This document shows positions 49,733 through 58,863 of a DNA stretch of 64,000 nucleotides, piece after piece. A program made the translations under genes and the position numbers. This stretch comes from JANQQZ01 sp039821685 (lineage in GTDB: Bacteria; Planctomycetota; Phycisphaerae; Phycisphaerales; UBA1924): contig JBCBNT010000006.1 of assembly GCA_039821685.1 (NCBI GenBank), forward strand, positions 4,652 through 68,651. The letters are read 5' to 3'. Each line of letters begins with the position of its first letter. Position 1 is the first letter of the stretch. A model generated the notes under the pieces. That model was not told the DNA's origin, did no database searches, and saw only the letters and a list, made by a program, of their open reading frames with translations.

Positions 49733-50104
49733 ATGATCGACGGCAACCGCATCATCGAGCCCCGGCCCGGCAGCGGCAACGAGCGGCGACGCTTCGCCCG
49801 CATGCCACTCGCCAGAGCCTGCAAGATCAAGCCCGCCCGCGGCGTCCGCTACAGGCCCGCGATCACCAGCGACGTGTCATCGGGCGGCGTCTGCCTCGCC
49901 GTCGATGGCGCAGCGGACCTCGACGTCGGCGCTCAGGTAGATCTCGCGGTGTCCTGGCACGGCCACCCAACCGTGACCCACGGCGAGACCATCCCCGCCC
50001 GGGTCGTCCGCGTCGAGCCCGGCAGCGAACGAACAACGATCGCGCTCGCTTTTGACACCCCGATCCCGATCAGCAGCGCCATCAAACCGCCCAGAGCGGC
50101 CTGA
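49733..50104 (+). CDS. PilZ domain protein
   Basis: 123 residues, a single PilZ domain. The c-di-GMP-binding signature is visible: RRRFARMPL (the R-x3-R type) near residue 18 and SDVSSGGVCL (the D-x-S-x-x-G type) near 46. It should act as a cytoplasmic c-di-GMP receptor. Location beside the glycan island allows the idea that c-di-GMP controls glycan production or surface behaviour, but there is no direct link. AAGGAG 7 bases before the ATG is a strong start signal. A 250-base gap follows (50105-50354) in which I see no gene. Confidence 0.85.
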   Translation: MIDGNRIIEPRPGSGNERRRFARMPLARACKIKPARGVRYRPAITSDVSSGGVCLAVDGAADLDVGAQVDLAVSWHGHPTVTHGETIPARVVRVEPGSERTTIALAFDTPIPISSAIKPPRAA

Positions 50105-50354
50105 TTCACCCACGCCCAAACCCAATCACGGATACATTTGTCCGTCTCGCACGGATCCGGTCCGCCTCGTTCGACCCCGCTGGAGACGCGTCGGGGCACG
50201 GCTGCGCACGCACCACCCCCGAATCGGTCCGCTCCAGCTCCGCGAAGGTGTGCGTTCCGGCCGACTTTCCTATTATCCGACAGGCTCGGCTGGAAGATCT
50301 GGTTGGTAGATCTGGCATGGGTTTGGTGGACCGGCCGGCATCGAAAGGGCACGC

Positions 50355-51599
50355 ATGCTCTGGCAGCCTTCGCTGCACGAACGCTACACGAAAGCAAGCC
50401 AGGCCGACCTGGCTCGGGACATCGCCGCGCGGCGGCAGGAACTCGGCGATCGGCTCGTCATCCTCGGCCATCACTACCAGACTGATGCGGTCATCCGCCA
50501 CGCCGACCTGACCGGCGACAGCCTGAAGCTCAGCCAGATGGCCGCCGACGTCGTCAACGAGCGGCCCGTCGAGAACATCATCTTCTGCGGCGTGCATTTC
50601 ATGGCCGAGACCGCCGACATCCTCACGCCCGACAGCGTCGCCGTCTCCCTGCCCGACCTTTCCGCGGGCTGCTCGATGGCGGATATGGCGCAAGAAGACG
50701 ACTGCATCGAGGCGTGGGACGAGATCCACGCCGTCCTGGACACGCAGGGATTCACAGGCCGCGTGATCCCGATCACGTACGTCAACTCGTCCGCGGCGAT
50801 CAAGGCGTTCGTCGGCGCGCACGGCGGCGCCTGCTGCACCAGCTCCAACGCCGACCGCGTCTTCGCCTGGGCCGCCGAGGGGGGCGACACGCCAAGAGCA
50901 GAAGGCGAAGAGATCAAGATCCTCTTCCTGCCCGACCAGCACCTCGGGCGGAACACGGCCCACGACTTCGGCGTCGACGTGGCGAAGCACGCCCACCTGT
51001 ACGACCCGAAGCTCACCCGCAAAGGCCGCCCGCTCGGCGGCATGACCGACGAGCAGCTCCGAGACGCCCGCGTCATCCTGTGGGCGGGCCACTGCTCCGT
51101 GCACAAGCTCTTCAGGCCCGAGCACGTCGACGAGATCCGAGCGATGTCGGCCGCGACGCCCGACCGCTCGCCCTGGAACGTGATTGTGCACCCCGAGTGT
51201 GCGAAGGAGGTCGTCGACCTGGCGGACCTCTCGGGCTCGACCGAGTTCATCCTCCGCGCGATCGAGGATGCGGAGCCGGGCTCGCGATGGGCCGTCGGCA
51301 CCGAGCACAACCTCGTCAACCGTCTGCGTCAGCAGGCCGCGGAGCGGGGCGTCGAGGTGCGGATCCTCAGCGACTGCCAGTGCCTCTGCACGACGATGTA
51401 CCGGATCGACGAGCCCCACCTGCTCTGGACGCTCGACATGCTCTGCGGCATCAGCCCGTCGGGCAAACGCCGCGAACCCGAGACGCCGAACGTCATCCGC
51501 GTCGCCGCGGGCGTCCGCGAGCAGTCGACGCTCGCGCTCAACAGGATGCTCCGGCTCGCGCCATCGGCAAATGCCTCGCCGGCCGCGGCGGACGCTTAG
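50355..51599 (+). CDS. nadA: Quinolinate synthase NadA
   Basis: Condenses iminoaspartate with dihydroxyacetone phosphate to quinolinate in NAD synthesis, using a [4Fe-4S] cluster. 414 residues, the longer form of the family. VILGHHYQTDAV, IIFCGVHFMAETADIL, YVNSSAAIKAF, CCTSSNA, WAGHCSVHKLF, VHPECAKEVV and SDCQCLCTTMYRI are family blocks; cysteines in the FCGVHF, and C-rich blocks supply cluster ligands. No nadB or nadC is adjacent. AAAGGG 6-7 bases before the ATG supports the start. Confidence 0.95.
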   Translation: MLWQPSLHERYTKASQADLARDIAARRQELGDRLVILGHHYQTDAVIRHADLTGDSLKLSQMAADVVNERPVENIIFCGVHFMAETADILTPDSVAVSLPDLSAGCSMADMAQEDDCIEAWDEIHAVLDTQGFTGRVIPITYVNSSAAIKAFVGAHGGACCTSSNADRVFAWAAEGGDTPRAEGEEIKILFLPDQHLGRNTAHDFGVDVAKHAHLYDPKLTRKGRPLGGMTDEQLRDARVILWAGHCSVHKLFRPEHVDEIRAMSAATPDRSPWNVIVHPECAKEVVDLADLSGSTEFILRAIEDAEPGSRWAVGTEHNLVNRLRQQAAERGVEVRILSDCQCLCTTMYRIDEPHLLWTLDMLCGISPSGKRREPETPNVIRVAAGVREQSTLALNRMLRLAPSANASPAAADA

Positions 51600-51690
51600 G
51601 AATCCCACAAACACCAAGGTAGCGCGGAATCAGCTCCGCTTGAACCGGAGCCTGCCTCGTGGGTCGGGAACCCGAGCGGCACCGATCTGG

Positions 51691-52032
51691 CTACTCGGCG
51701 GGCACGATTTCAGGCACCAGCTTGATCTCGGCGATGCGGTCCTCGGTCGTCTTCTCGACGCCGTCGCGCATCAGCCGGCCGGGCTTGAACTTGATGGTCT
51801 TCTTGGCGGGCACTTCGACCCGCTCGAGGGTGCGGGGGTTCTGGGCGACCCGGGCCTGCCGCTCCTTGATCTCGAAGACGCCGAAGTCGCGGAACTCCAG
51901 GCGGTTGCCCTTGGCCAGCTCGCGGACGATCTCGTCGAGAAACTGTTGCACGACCCGTTTCGCCACGACGCGAGTCGTCCCGGTCTCGTCGGCGATGCGG
52001 TCGATCAGGTCTTTCTTGGTCACCGTTGCCAT
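51691..52032 (-). CDS. HU/IHF family DNA-binding protein
   Basis: A small basic, dimeric DNA-bending protein. Residues 1-90 match HU: VTKKDLIDRIADETG, VVQQFLDEIVREL, LEFRDFGVFEIKER, QNPRTLERVEVPAKKT and FKPGRLM; the family proline at the arm tip is kept in the NP motif. At 113 residues it has about 20 more than usual, with an acidic extension (EKTTEDRIAEIKLVPE). It converges on nadA and is transcribed alone. Confidence 0.93.
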   Translation of the reverse strand: MATVTKKDLIDRIADETGTTRVVAKRVVQQFLDEIVRELAKGNRLEFRDFGVFEIKERQARVAQNPRTLERVEVPAKKTIKFKPGRLMRDGVEKTTEDRIAEIKLVPEIVPAE

Positions 52033-52197
52033 GCGTCCGCTCACCCCCACACACAAACCCTGACTCGACCCGACATCCCTGACCAAGCGGGACGCCGGTC
52101 CGCTAGCGTAGCACCAACGCCAGACGGACGAAAGTCCCTGTCATCACTCAATCTACAGCCGAACGCCCCGCCTGTCTCCCCCCGGTCCGAGAGCGCC

Positions 52198-53166
52198 TCA
52201 AAACCGCAGACTCAGGCCCGCGAAGAGTCCGGCCACCGCCCCATCAAGCTCATAATCGTCGCCTTCGAGCACGTTGCGGCGGATCCGATAGCCGAGCTGG
52301 ATCGACGCGTTATCGACCGGCCGGTATTTAAACGACACCTGGATGTCGACGCTGTACGAGTCTTGGCCGTCGATCTCGAAGATGCCGCCGAACGAATTCT
52401 GCAGCTGGATCTGGTACCGATCGGCGAAGCCGAGCTCGGCGGTCACCCCGACGACCGGCTCGAGGTGCGTGAACGACGCGCCCGCCGACCCGCTCGGGCC
52501 GATGACACCGACGCTCGCGTCGTAAATCCGAAGCCCGCCCTCGAGCGTGACGCCCGACGACAGCAGCGGCCTGCCCCGCTCGTTGGGCTCGCCGTCGAAC
52601 TGATACACACGCCGCCCGACCCGCACGTCGGCGGTATCGAGCCGGTAGTTCGCGTTGACGGTTTCGCCCGCGGCGAACGCGACCGGGCCGACCGCCAGCG
52701 GCCCGGTCAGGTCGGCGACGCCGTCGACATCGAGCAGCGACCCGCGGAACGAGACGGTGTACGGGTCGAAGCGGGCGTGGATCTCTGCGAGCGGCGCTGC
52801 CCGCGGCGAGTCGACGTTCAGGCTTGCTGTCGGGGCCTTCGGCGAGCCGCCGATCGAGATATCGCCGCCCGGCGAGACGTACCAGACGTTGGCTTCGAGC
52901 TCGTAGTCCCACTCGGGCCTGAGCGCCCGGTCGTAGGAGCCTGAGAAGAAGCCGTAGTTCCGAAGGCTGGGCTCGGCCGCGGGCTGCTCATCGCCCGCCG
53001 GCGTGACCGCGGCTGCCCGGCCTTCGACGGATCGGGGCGGAGCGCCGGCGGTCTGGTCGGTCTGGTCGGGCTGCGACACAACGGGCACCGCGACGACGGC
53101 GCCGACAGCAGCGGCGGCTGCAACCGCGATTGGGACGGCGAAAGTACCGATACGGATGGCATGCAC
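52198..53166 (-). CDS. Outer-membrane beta-barrel protein candidate
   Basis: 322 residues from a GTG. A signal peptide with an Ala/Val-rich core (AVPIAVAAAAAVGAVVAVP) is followed by a Pro/Ala-rich linker. The rest is alternating polar/hydrophobic strands: YELEANVWYVSPGGD, QIQLQNSFGGIFEIDG, VDIQVSFKYRPVDNASIQLG, ending in the C-terminal aromatic signature GLFAGLSLRF that fits BAM recognition. Glycan, porin or adhesion roles are all possible. It is divergent from the arfB-like gene; its start lies 75 bases from that gene's ATG. Confidence 0.72.
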   Translation of the reverse strand: MHAIRIGTFAVPIAVAAAAAVGAVVAVPVVSQPDQTDQTAGAPPRSVEGRAAAVTPAGDEQPAAEPSLRNYGFFSGSYDRALRPEWDYELEANVWYVSPGGDISIGGSPKAPTASLNVDSPRAAPLAEIHARFDPYTVSFRGSLLDVDGVADLTGPLAVGPVAFAAGETVNANYRLDTADVRVGRRVYQFDGEPNERGRPLLSSGVTLEGGLRIYDASVGVIGPSGSAGASFTHLEPVVGVTAELGFADRYQIQLQNSFGGIFEIDGQDSYSVDIQVSFKYRPVDNASIQLGYRIRRNVLEGDDYELDGAVAGLFAGLSLRF

Positions 53167-53241
53167 GTCGATCGCGTCCCCTGCTGGCACGGGCCGCGTG
53201 CCGACGGTCAAGCGTACCGTCTGCGGGAGGACCGGTCCGGC

Positions 53242-53724
53242 ATGCCGCCAGCGGACGCACAGCCTGGGAGCGTCGGGGGCCGTTCGGCCGAGCCGAGCCG
53301 GCTCAGGCTCGCGCCGGGTGCGCACGCGGATGCCGCGTCGATCGAGTTTGTCTTTGTCGCAAGCTCGGGCCCCGGCGGTCAGAACGTGAACAAGCGCGCA
53401 ACCAAGGCCAGGCTCCGGCTCGCGGTCAGCGAGATCTCGATGCCCGAGCCGGCCCGCACGCGCCTCCGCAGGCTCGCCGGGAGCCAGCTGAGCGATGCCG
53501 ACGAGATCGTCATCGCGTGCGACGAGCACCGGAGCCAGAAGCGTAACCGCGACGCGGCGATCGGCCGGCTGCGGACGCTTGTCGCCAGGGCCATGGTCAG
53601 GCCCACGCCTCGAAAGAAGACCCGTCCCTCGCGGGGCGCGGTCGAGCGGAGGCTCAAGCAGAAGCGCATCCGGAGCGAAACGAAGTCTCGCCGGCAGAAG
53701 CGGCCCGGGGCCGGCGATGGCTGA
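53242..53724 (+). CDS. arfB: Peptidyl-tRNA hydrolase ArfB-like (RF-1 domain)
   Basis: Releases peptides from stalled ribosomes by hydrolysing peptidyl-tRNA. 160 residues; the catalytic GGQ is at 45-47 in SSGPGGQNVNKRAT, and the C-terminal Lys/Arg-rich tail (ERRLKQKRIRSETKSRRQKR) is the segment that enters the empty mRNA channel in this family. The ATG at 53242 is preferred to one at 53161, which would overlap the divergent barrel gene. It overlaps tsaB by 8 bases. Confidence 0.9.
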   Translation: MPPADAQPGSVGGRSAEPSRLRLAPGAHADAASIEFVFVASSGPGGQNVNKRATKARLRLAVSEISMPEPARTRLRRLAGSQLSDADEIVIACDEHRSQKRNRDAAIGRLRTLVARAMVRPTPRKKTRPSRGAVERRLKQKRIRSETKSRRQKRPGAGDG

Positions 53725-54481
53725 GGCGGCCGGGCTCACGCTCGCGATCGAGACCAGCAACCCCAACGCGCCGGGCACGCCCGGCGTGGCGCTCGGCGTG
53801 CGCACGGATGGCGTCACCGAGCTGATCGCGACCGAGCCGCTCGGCGAGGGCGAGCGCCACGATGACCTGCTGATGCCGGCGATCGAGCGGCTCTTCCGGT
53901 CGCAGGGGCGATCACCAGTTGAGCTCGAACGTGTCGCGGTCTCCGCCGGCCCGGGGGGGTACACGGGGCTGCGGATCGCGACGGCCGCCGCCAACCTGAT
54001 CGCGCTCACGACCGGCGCGATGGTCGCCCGCGTGCCCTCGGCCTGCGTGGTGGCGCACGCGCTGCCACGGCCCGGTCCGATGGACCCGACACGAGGCCCG
54101 GCCAAAGGCCCGATGGACCCGACACACGACTCGAAAGCTGAGACGACCACACACGTCTGCCTGGCGTGCAAGGGCAGCTCGGCGTGGGTCACGCGCTTCG
54201 ACGCCGGCGGGGCGCCGATCGACCTGGGGGCGCTGCGATCGGCCGAGGATCTGGGCCTCCGGGCGGGTGACCGGGTCGTCGGCGATCGCTTTCTGCCCGA
54301 GCCGTTCCGGGCTGAAGCGGCTCGGGTCGGTGCATCGGTGATCGAGCCGATGCTGGAGCCGGCAGCCTGCCTCGCGCTCGCCTGGTCGGTCGATGGTCAT
54401 GAAGCTGGGTCGTTGACCCCCCTGTACGGGCGGGAAGCAGAAGCGGTGACCCGCTGGCGGGAGCTGCACGGCGGGCCGTAG
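53717..54481 (+). CDS. tsaB: tRNA threonylcarbamoyladenosine biosynthesis protein TsaB
   Basis: Partner of TsaD in making t6A37 of tRNA. 254 residues. The ASKHA-type fold is marked by LTLAIETSNPN at the N-terminus, AVSAGPGGYTGLRIATAAAN in the middle, and a C-terminal TPLYGREAEAV tail. The central region has a 15-20 residue insertion in which GPMDPT occurs twice (residues about 116-131), reflecting a short DNA duplication. Overlap with the arfB-like gene indicates coupling. No tsaD or tsaE here. Confidence 0.9.
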   Translation: MAEAAGLTLAIETSNPNAPGTPGVALGVRTDGVTELIATEPLGEGERHDDLLMPAIERLFRSQGRSPVELERVAVSAGPGGYTGLRIATAAANLIALTTGAMVARVPSACVVAHALPRPGPMDPTRGPAKGPMDPTHDSKAETTTHVCLACKGSSAWVTRFDAGGAPIDLGALRSAEDLGLRAGDRVVGDRFLPEPFRAEAARVGASVIEPMLEPAACLALAWSVDGHEAGSLTPLYGREAEAVTRWRELHGGP

Positions 54482-54624
54482 CCTTTTGTATGGGGGTGAT
54501 TCTGCGGGTCCGCTCGTGGTTCTCGGTGGTCGGAGAGGGCGCGAGCGGGTGATTGGTGTGAAGTTAGGAGGGTTGCGCACCGATGACCGTGCGTGCGGGG
54601 AGCCCCGCCGCAGGGAACCGTTGC

Positions 54625-55302
54625 ATGGCCGACGCCAACCCACCATCGCAGCCGCCGGCGGATCTGAGCCGCAAGCGGATCTTTACGACCGGCGAAGCGG
54701 CGGCGGTCTGCAAGGTCAGCCAGCAGACGATCATCCGTTGTTTCGATTCGGGTCGGCTTACGGGTTTCCGGGTGCCGGGATCGAAGTTCCGGAGGATCCC
54801 GCGTGAGGAGCTGATCCGTTTCATGCGGGCGAACGACATCCCGCTGGACGCGCTCGAAGGCTCGACGCGGCGGATCCTGTGCGTAGACGACGACCCCAAG
54901 ATCGTCGAGCTCTTCAACGACATCCTGGGCGATGACCCGAGGTTCGAGGTCAAGACCTGCGGGAACGGCTACGACGCGGGCCTGATGACCCACAGCTTCA
55001 GGCCTCACCTGATCGTGCTCGACTACATGCTGCCGGACATCAACGGCAACGTGGTGTGCGAGCGGCTGCGCGAGCGGGAAGAGCTGGCCGAGACGAAGGT
55101 GATCTTCATCTCGGGCGTGGTCGAGCCGGGCGAGGTCGAGAAGCTCATGGAGGCGGGGGCGGATGATTTCCTGCAGAAGCCCTTCGACCTTGACGAGCTG
55201 ACGGCGCGGATCGAGAAGCTGCTGGGCCTCGAAGCGGCGCCGGGGAGCCAGGGCGGTTCGGGCGGTTCGGGTATCCAGAACGGCTCGAACGGCGCACACT
55301 GA
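54625..55302 (+). CDS. Response regulator with N-terminal excisionase-type HTH
   Basis: 225 residues. Residues about 18-66 form a MerR/excisionase-like DNA-binding domain (FTTGEAAAVCKVSQQTIIR, GRLTGFRVPGSKFRRIPREE). Residues 81-200 are a canonical receiver: D88/D89 acid pocket, phospho-acceptor D133 (VLDYMLPD), S163 and K185 (FLQKPF). The Gly/Ser tail follows. Having DNA-binding before receiver is opposite to most response regulators. AGGGA about 9 bases before the ATG supports the start. It precedes the HDOD histidine kinase by 22 bases, so they likely form a two-component pair. Confidence 0.9.
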   Translation: MADANPPSQPPADLSRKRIFTTGEAAAVCKVSQQTIIRCFDSGRLTGFRVPGSKFRRIPREELIRFMRANDIPLDALEGSTRRILCVDDDPKIVELFNDILGDDPRFEVKTCGNGYDAGLMTHSFRPHLIVLDYMLPDINGNVVCERLREREELAETKVIFISGVVEPGEVEKLMEAGADDFLQKPFDLDELTARIEKLLGLEAAPGSQGGSGGSGIQNGSNGAH

Positions 55303-55324
55303 CGCGTCGTCGCGGAGGCGATCG

Positions 55325-57616
55325 TTGACGAACCCAGCCGGACATGCCCGCGCACGCAAGGTCGAGCTGATCCTCGAGCGGCTTGGTGAGCTGCCGACGC
55401 TCTCGACGGTCGCGCAGAAAGTCCTGAGCGCCGGGTCGACCGACGAGGTCGACATCGGCGAGCTGAGCCGGCTCATCGAGGCGGACCCTTCGCTGACGGG
55501 CAAGGTGCTGAGCATGTGCCGGCGTGCGGACCGGGGCCTGGGGGACAAGATCACGAGCGTGAGCCGGGCGATCACGCTGCTCGGGCTCGACGCGGTGATC
55601 AGCGCGGTGCTGAGCGTCGAGGTGTTCCGTCTGCTCTCGGATGCGCACGGCACGAGCGAGCGCGGGGGGTTCGACGCGCAGGGGCACTGGCGGCACGCGA
55701 TCGCGGTGGCGAGCGCGGCGGAGCTGATCGCCACGGCTCACGGGAGCCGAGACGCGAAGCCCGAGACAGCGTTCGTCGGCGGGCTGCTGCACTCGATCGG
55801 CCGGATGGCGCTCGAGATCGCGCTGCCCGACGCGTACTCGCGCGTGCTCCGAGTGGCCGAGTCGCGCGGAGTCGACGCCGGGCCGCTCGAGCGGGAGCTG
55901 ATCGGCATCGATCATCACGCGGCCGGCAAGTATCTTGCCGAGCATTGGGGCCTGCCGAGGGAGCTGAGCGACTGCGCGTGGCTGCACGCGCAGCCGGTGA
56001 TCAGCCTGCCGAAGACGCCGCACCGGGGGCTCATCGCGACGGTGTCGACGGCGAGGGCGTTGTGCCGGCGGCTCAACATGGGCTGGTCGGGCGACTTCGG
56101 ACCGGTGCCCGACGTGCACGCGATCGCGGTCGCGGCGGAGCTCGATCCGGGGCTGATCGACGGGCTCACGGTCAACCTCGCGGAGCAGGTCGCGCAGCGA
56201 TCGACGACGCTCGGGCTCGACGAGGTCACGGGGACCGAGCTGATGCTCGAGTCGGTGCTCCGCGCGAACGCGAGGCTCGCCGACCTGAACCACAGCCTGC
56301 AGAAGCGGAGCTCGCACGGCGAGCAGCAGCGTCGCGTGCTCAACGCGATCGCCGACTTCGGTGCATCCGCGACAGGCAAGGGTTTAAGCGAGGTGCTCGC
56401 GAGCGTCGGTGCATCGGCCCGGTCGATCCTGGGTGGATCGGTCACGGCGGTGGTCGTGCAGGCGGGCCGGCAGGACCCGTGGCAGGCGGTGCAGAGCGAC
56501 GAGGACGGGGGGATCCTGGCATCGGCGGCGGACGAGCCGCCCATGATCACCGGGCGGTCGGGCACGCCGCAGCGTGCGCCGCTCACCGCGATCGGCGGCG
56601 CGGCGGCGGACGGGTTCAAATCGATCGTGCTGCTTCCCTGGGTGGCGGACCAGCTCGGCATGGTCGAGGATCCCGCGACGATCCACCCGGTCATGCTGCC
56701 CATGGGCGATGAGGGCGCCGCGGCGGTGCTGCTGATCGACAGCGACGTGGCCGAGGGTCTGCCGAGCGAGACTCATCGGCGGGCGGTGCTGACCTCGTGG
56801 GGCTCGGCGGTGAACGCGGCGCTGCGGCTCAGCGAGACCGACGCGTTGACCGTCGAGCTGGCCGATCGCCACCGCGAGCTGGCCGAGGCCCAGATCAAGC
56901 TGGCAGAAAGCCGCTCGATGGCGCACCTCGGCGAGATGACAGCGGGCGCAGCGCACGAGCTGAACAACCCGCTGACGGTCATCAAGGGGTACGGGCAGGT
57001 GCTCCGGCGGAAGGCGAAGGACAGCGAGCTGCGCGAGCCGGCCGAGCGGATCGCCGAGGCGGCGCAGCAGCTGAGCGACCTGATCACGAGCCTGCACATC
57101 CTGGCAGATCCGCCCGAGCCCGAGCCGGTGGTGACTGGGCTGGTGGACATTCTCAATGAATCGGTGCAGCTCGCGCGGCAGCGGACGCGCAAGAGTTGCT
57201 CGGTGCGGATGATCGTGCCCGATAGCACGCCGCCGGCCGTGACTGACCCGGCGCTGCTGGCCCGCGCGTTGTGCGAGCTGGTGTCGAACGCGGCGGAATC
57301 AGAAACGTCCGAGATCATTGAGATCCGAGTTCAAACCGACCCGCTCGATGACCGACTGATGGTCGTGGTGAAGGACCGGGGCCGCGGGATGCCGAGCGAG
57401 ACGCTGGCGCACGCGTTTGACCCGTTCTTCTCGAGCCGCCCGGCTGGGCGGGGCACGGGTCTCGGGCTTGCCCGGGCGAAGCGCCTCGTGGAGCTGATGG
57501 GCGGGACGATCGCGCTCGCCTCGGAGGAGGGCGAGGGGACGACAGCCACGGTCACGATCGCCGGATGGCGGGGCGAGGCCGACAAGCCGGCGGGCGGCGG
57601 ATCGCTCGCGGCCTGA
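55325..57616 (+). CDS. HDOD-GAF-histidine kinase
   Basis: 763 residues from a TTG start. Residues about 15-215 are an HDOD domain (LPTLSTVAQKVLS, LIEADPSLTGKVLSM, VGGLLHSIGRMAL); about 330-500 GAF-like; then HisKA with H544 (MAHLGEMTAGAAHELNNPL) and an HATPase domain with N box ELVSNAAESE, G box DRGRGMP and GRGTGLGLARAKRLVELMGG. No membrane segment is seen, so it should be a cytoplasmic kinase. The cognate receiver is probably the upstream gene. HDOD with HK is an uncommon fusion known mostly in multi-domain signalling proteins. Confidence 0.92.
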   Translation: MTNPAGHARARKVELILERLGELPTLSTVAQKVLSAGSTDEVDIGELSRLIEADPSLTGKVLSMCRRADRGLGDKITSVSRAITLLGLDAVISAVLSVEVFRLLSDAHGTSERGGFDAQGHWRHAIAVASAAELIATAHGSRDAKPETAFVGGLLHSIGRMALEIALPDAYSRVLRVAESRGVDAGPLERELIGIDHHAAGKYLAEHWGLPRELSDCAWLHAQPVISLPKTPHRGLIATVSTARALCRRLNMGWSGDFGPVPDVHAIAVAAELDPGLIDGLTVNLAEQVAQRSTTLGLDEVTGTELMLESVLRANARLADLNHSLQKRSSHGEQQRRVLNAIADFGASATGKGLSEVLASVGASARSILGGSVTAVVVQAGRQDPWQAVQSDEDGGILASAADEPPMITGRSGTPQRAPLTAIGGAAADGFKSIVLLPWVADQLGMVEDPATIHPVMLPMGDEGAAAVLLIDSDVAEGLPSETHRRAVLTSWGSAVNAALRLSETDALTVELADRHRELAEAQIKLAESRSMAHLGEMTAGAAHELNNPLTVIKGYGQVLRRKAKDSELREPAERIAEAAQQLSDLITSLHILADPPEPEPVVTGLVDILNESVQLARQRTRKSCSVRMIVPDSTPPAVTDPALLARALCELVSNAAESETSEIIEIRVQTDPLDDRLMVVVKDRGRGMPSETLAHAFDPFFSSRPAGRGTGLGLARAKRLVELMGGTIALASEEGEGTTATVTIAGWRGEADKPAGGGSLAA

Positions 57617-57642
57617 CAGATCAGAGCCGAGAGGGTCGACGC

Positions 57643-58863
57643 ATGTCGCGAGCTGGAGAGAACACGCCTGGAACCCGCCGTACGAGGGCGCGGAAGCGCG
57701 TTGCCGAGGTGGTCGATGCTTCGCAGACGGGCGATCGCGGCTCGGCTCGGCGTGCGGTGGCGCGGGCGTTGCTCGTGTCGCAGCATCGGTCGCTGCCCGC
57801 GCTCGCGGCACCCCTGCTGGCGGATATGGACGCGGCCGTGGAAGCAGTTCTCTCGGTCGACGATGCCCGGGCGAGGCTCGGCGACGAGGGGCGGCCCGGG
57901 ATCGATCTGGTCATCGTGGATGAACGGGCTGCCGAATCGATCGACCTCGTGCGCGAGATCGCGCAGGCCGAGCCGGCGACCGTCGTCGTGCTCGCTTCGA
58001 GCCGGCCCACGCTCGATCTCGCGGTCGAGGCGATGCGTTCCGGCGCGGCGGACCTGATGAAGATCGGGCGGAGCGACGAATCGGTACACGCGGCGCGGTC
58101 CTCGCTCGCGATGGCGATCGACCGCCTGCACCAGGCGCAGCACCGCGAGGGGCGCGTCGAGAAGCTCCGCACGGTGTGCCGACAGCTCAACACTGCGCGG
58201 CAGGACATCACGAGCCAGATCTCTGGCATGTGCAACGATCTGGTCGAGGCGTATCAAGAGCTGAGCGGGCAGATCGATCAGGTGACGCTCTCGGGCGAGT
58301 TCAACGGCGTGATCCGTCAGGAGCTCGAGATCGAGAGCCTGCTGCGCACGGCGCTCGAGTTCATCCTGGCGAAGGTCGGGCCGACAAACGCCGCGGTGTA
58401 CCTGCCCTCGACGAGCAGCGACTTCAGCCTCGGGGCGTACGTCAACTGCGATTTGCCAAAGGACAGCCTCGACACGCTGCTGGATCATCTGGCGGACGTG
58501 CTCGCGCCGCGCTTCGAGGACCGGCCGGGCGTGCACGTGTACCCATCGCGCCGCGAGACCGCATCGATGCTCGGCAGCGAGGCACACTGGCTGCCCGAGC
58601 ACGCATCGATCGTGTTCCCATGCCGACGCGACGACGAGTGCCTGGCCGTGGTCGCACTCTTCCGCGACGACTGCACGCCGTTTGAGCCGAACACCGAGGA
58701 ACTGCTCGGAACGATCTCGAAGCTGTTCGCCGCGCAGCTCGCGCGGATCATCCACGTGCATCATCGTCACCTGCCCAAGCACCAATGGGGCGCGCTGGGC
58801 GACGGGCCGGACGACGATCACGGCGAGTGGGACGAGCAGGACGACATCGACCTAGCGGCGTGA
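57643..58863 (+). CDS. Pseudo-receiver and GAF domain protein
   Basis: 406 residues. Residues about 40-165 have a receiver-like fold (ALLVSQHRSLPAL, DLVIVDERAAESIDLV, ATVVVLASSRP, SGAADLMKI) but the acid pair expected after the first strand is replaced by Ser-Gln and the conserved Lys site lies in LMKIG. Acceptor-like D is kept in VDERA. A coiled coil (about 165-235) and a GAF-like domain (about 240-385) follow, then an acidic tail. It is 26 bases after the kinase gene and probably belongs to the same pathway, perhaps as a non-phosphorylated sensor or partner. Confidence 0.75.
   Translation: MSRAGENTPGTRRTRARKRVAEVVDASQTGDRGSARRAVARALLVSQHRSLPALAAPLLADMDAAVEAVLSVDDARARLGDEGRPGIDLVIVDERAAESIDLVREIAQAEPATVVVLASSRPTLDLAVEAMRSGAADLMKIGRSDESVHAARSSLAMAIDRLHQAQHREGRVEKLRTVCRQLNTARQDITSQISGMCNDLVEAYQELSGQIDQVTLSGEFNGVIRQELEIESLLRTALEFILAKVGPTNAAVYLPSTSSDFSLGAYVNCDLPKDSLDTLLDHLADVLAPRFEDRPGVHVYPSRRETASMLGSEAHWLPEHASIVFPCRRDDECLAVVALFRDDCTPFEPNTEELLGTISKLFAAQLARIIHVHHRHLPKHQWGALGDGPDDDHGEWDEQDDIDLAA

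Noticed and set aside
50105..50354. Possible riboswitch or small RNA ahead of nadA
   Set aside because: I could not fold a convincing conserved structure; there is only a TATTAT-like stretch near 50273 and a repeated AGATCTGG word.
51633..51651. 6-bp stem between nadA and HU genes
   Set aside because: Too weak and no T-tract; not enough to call a terminator.
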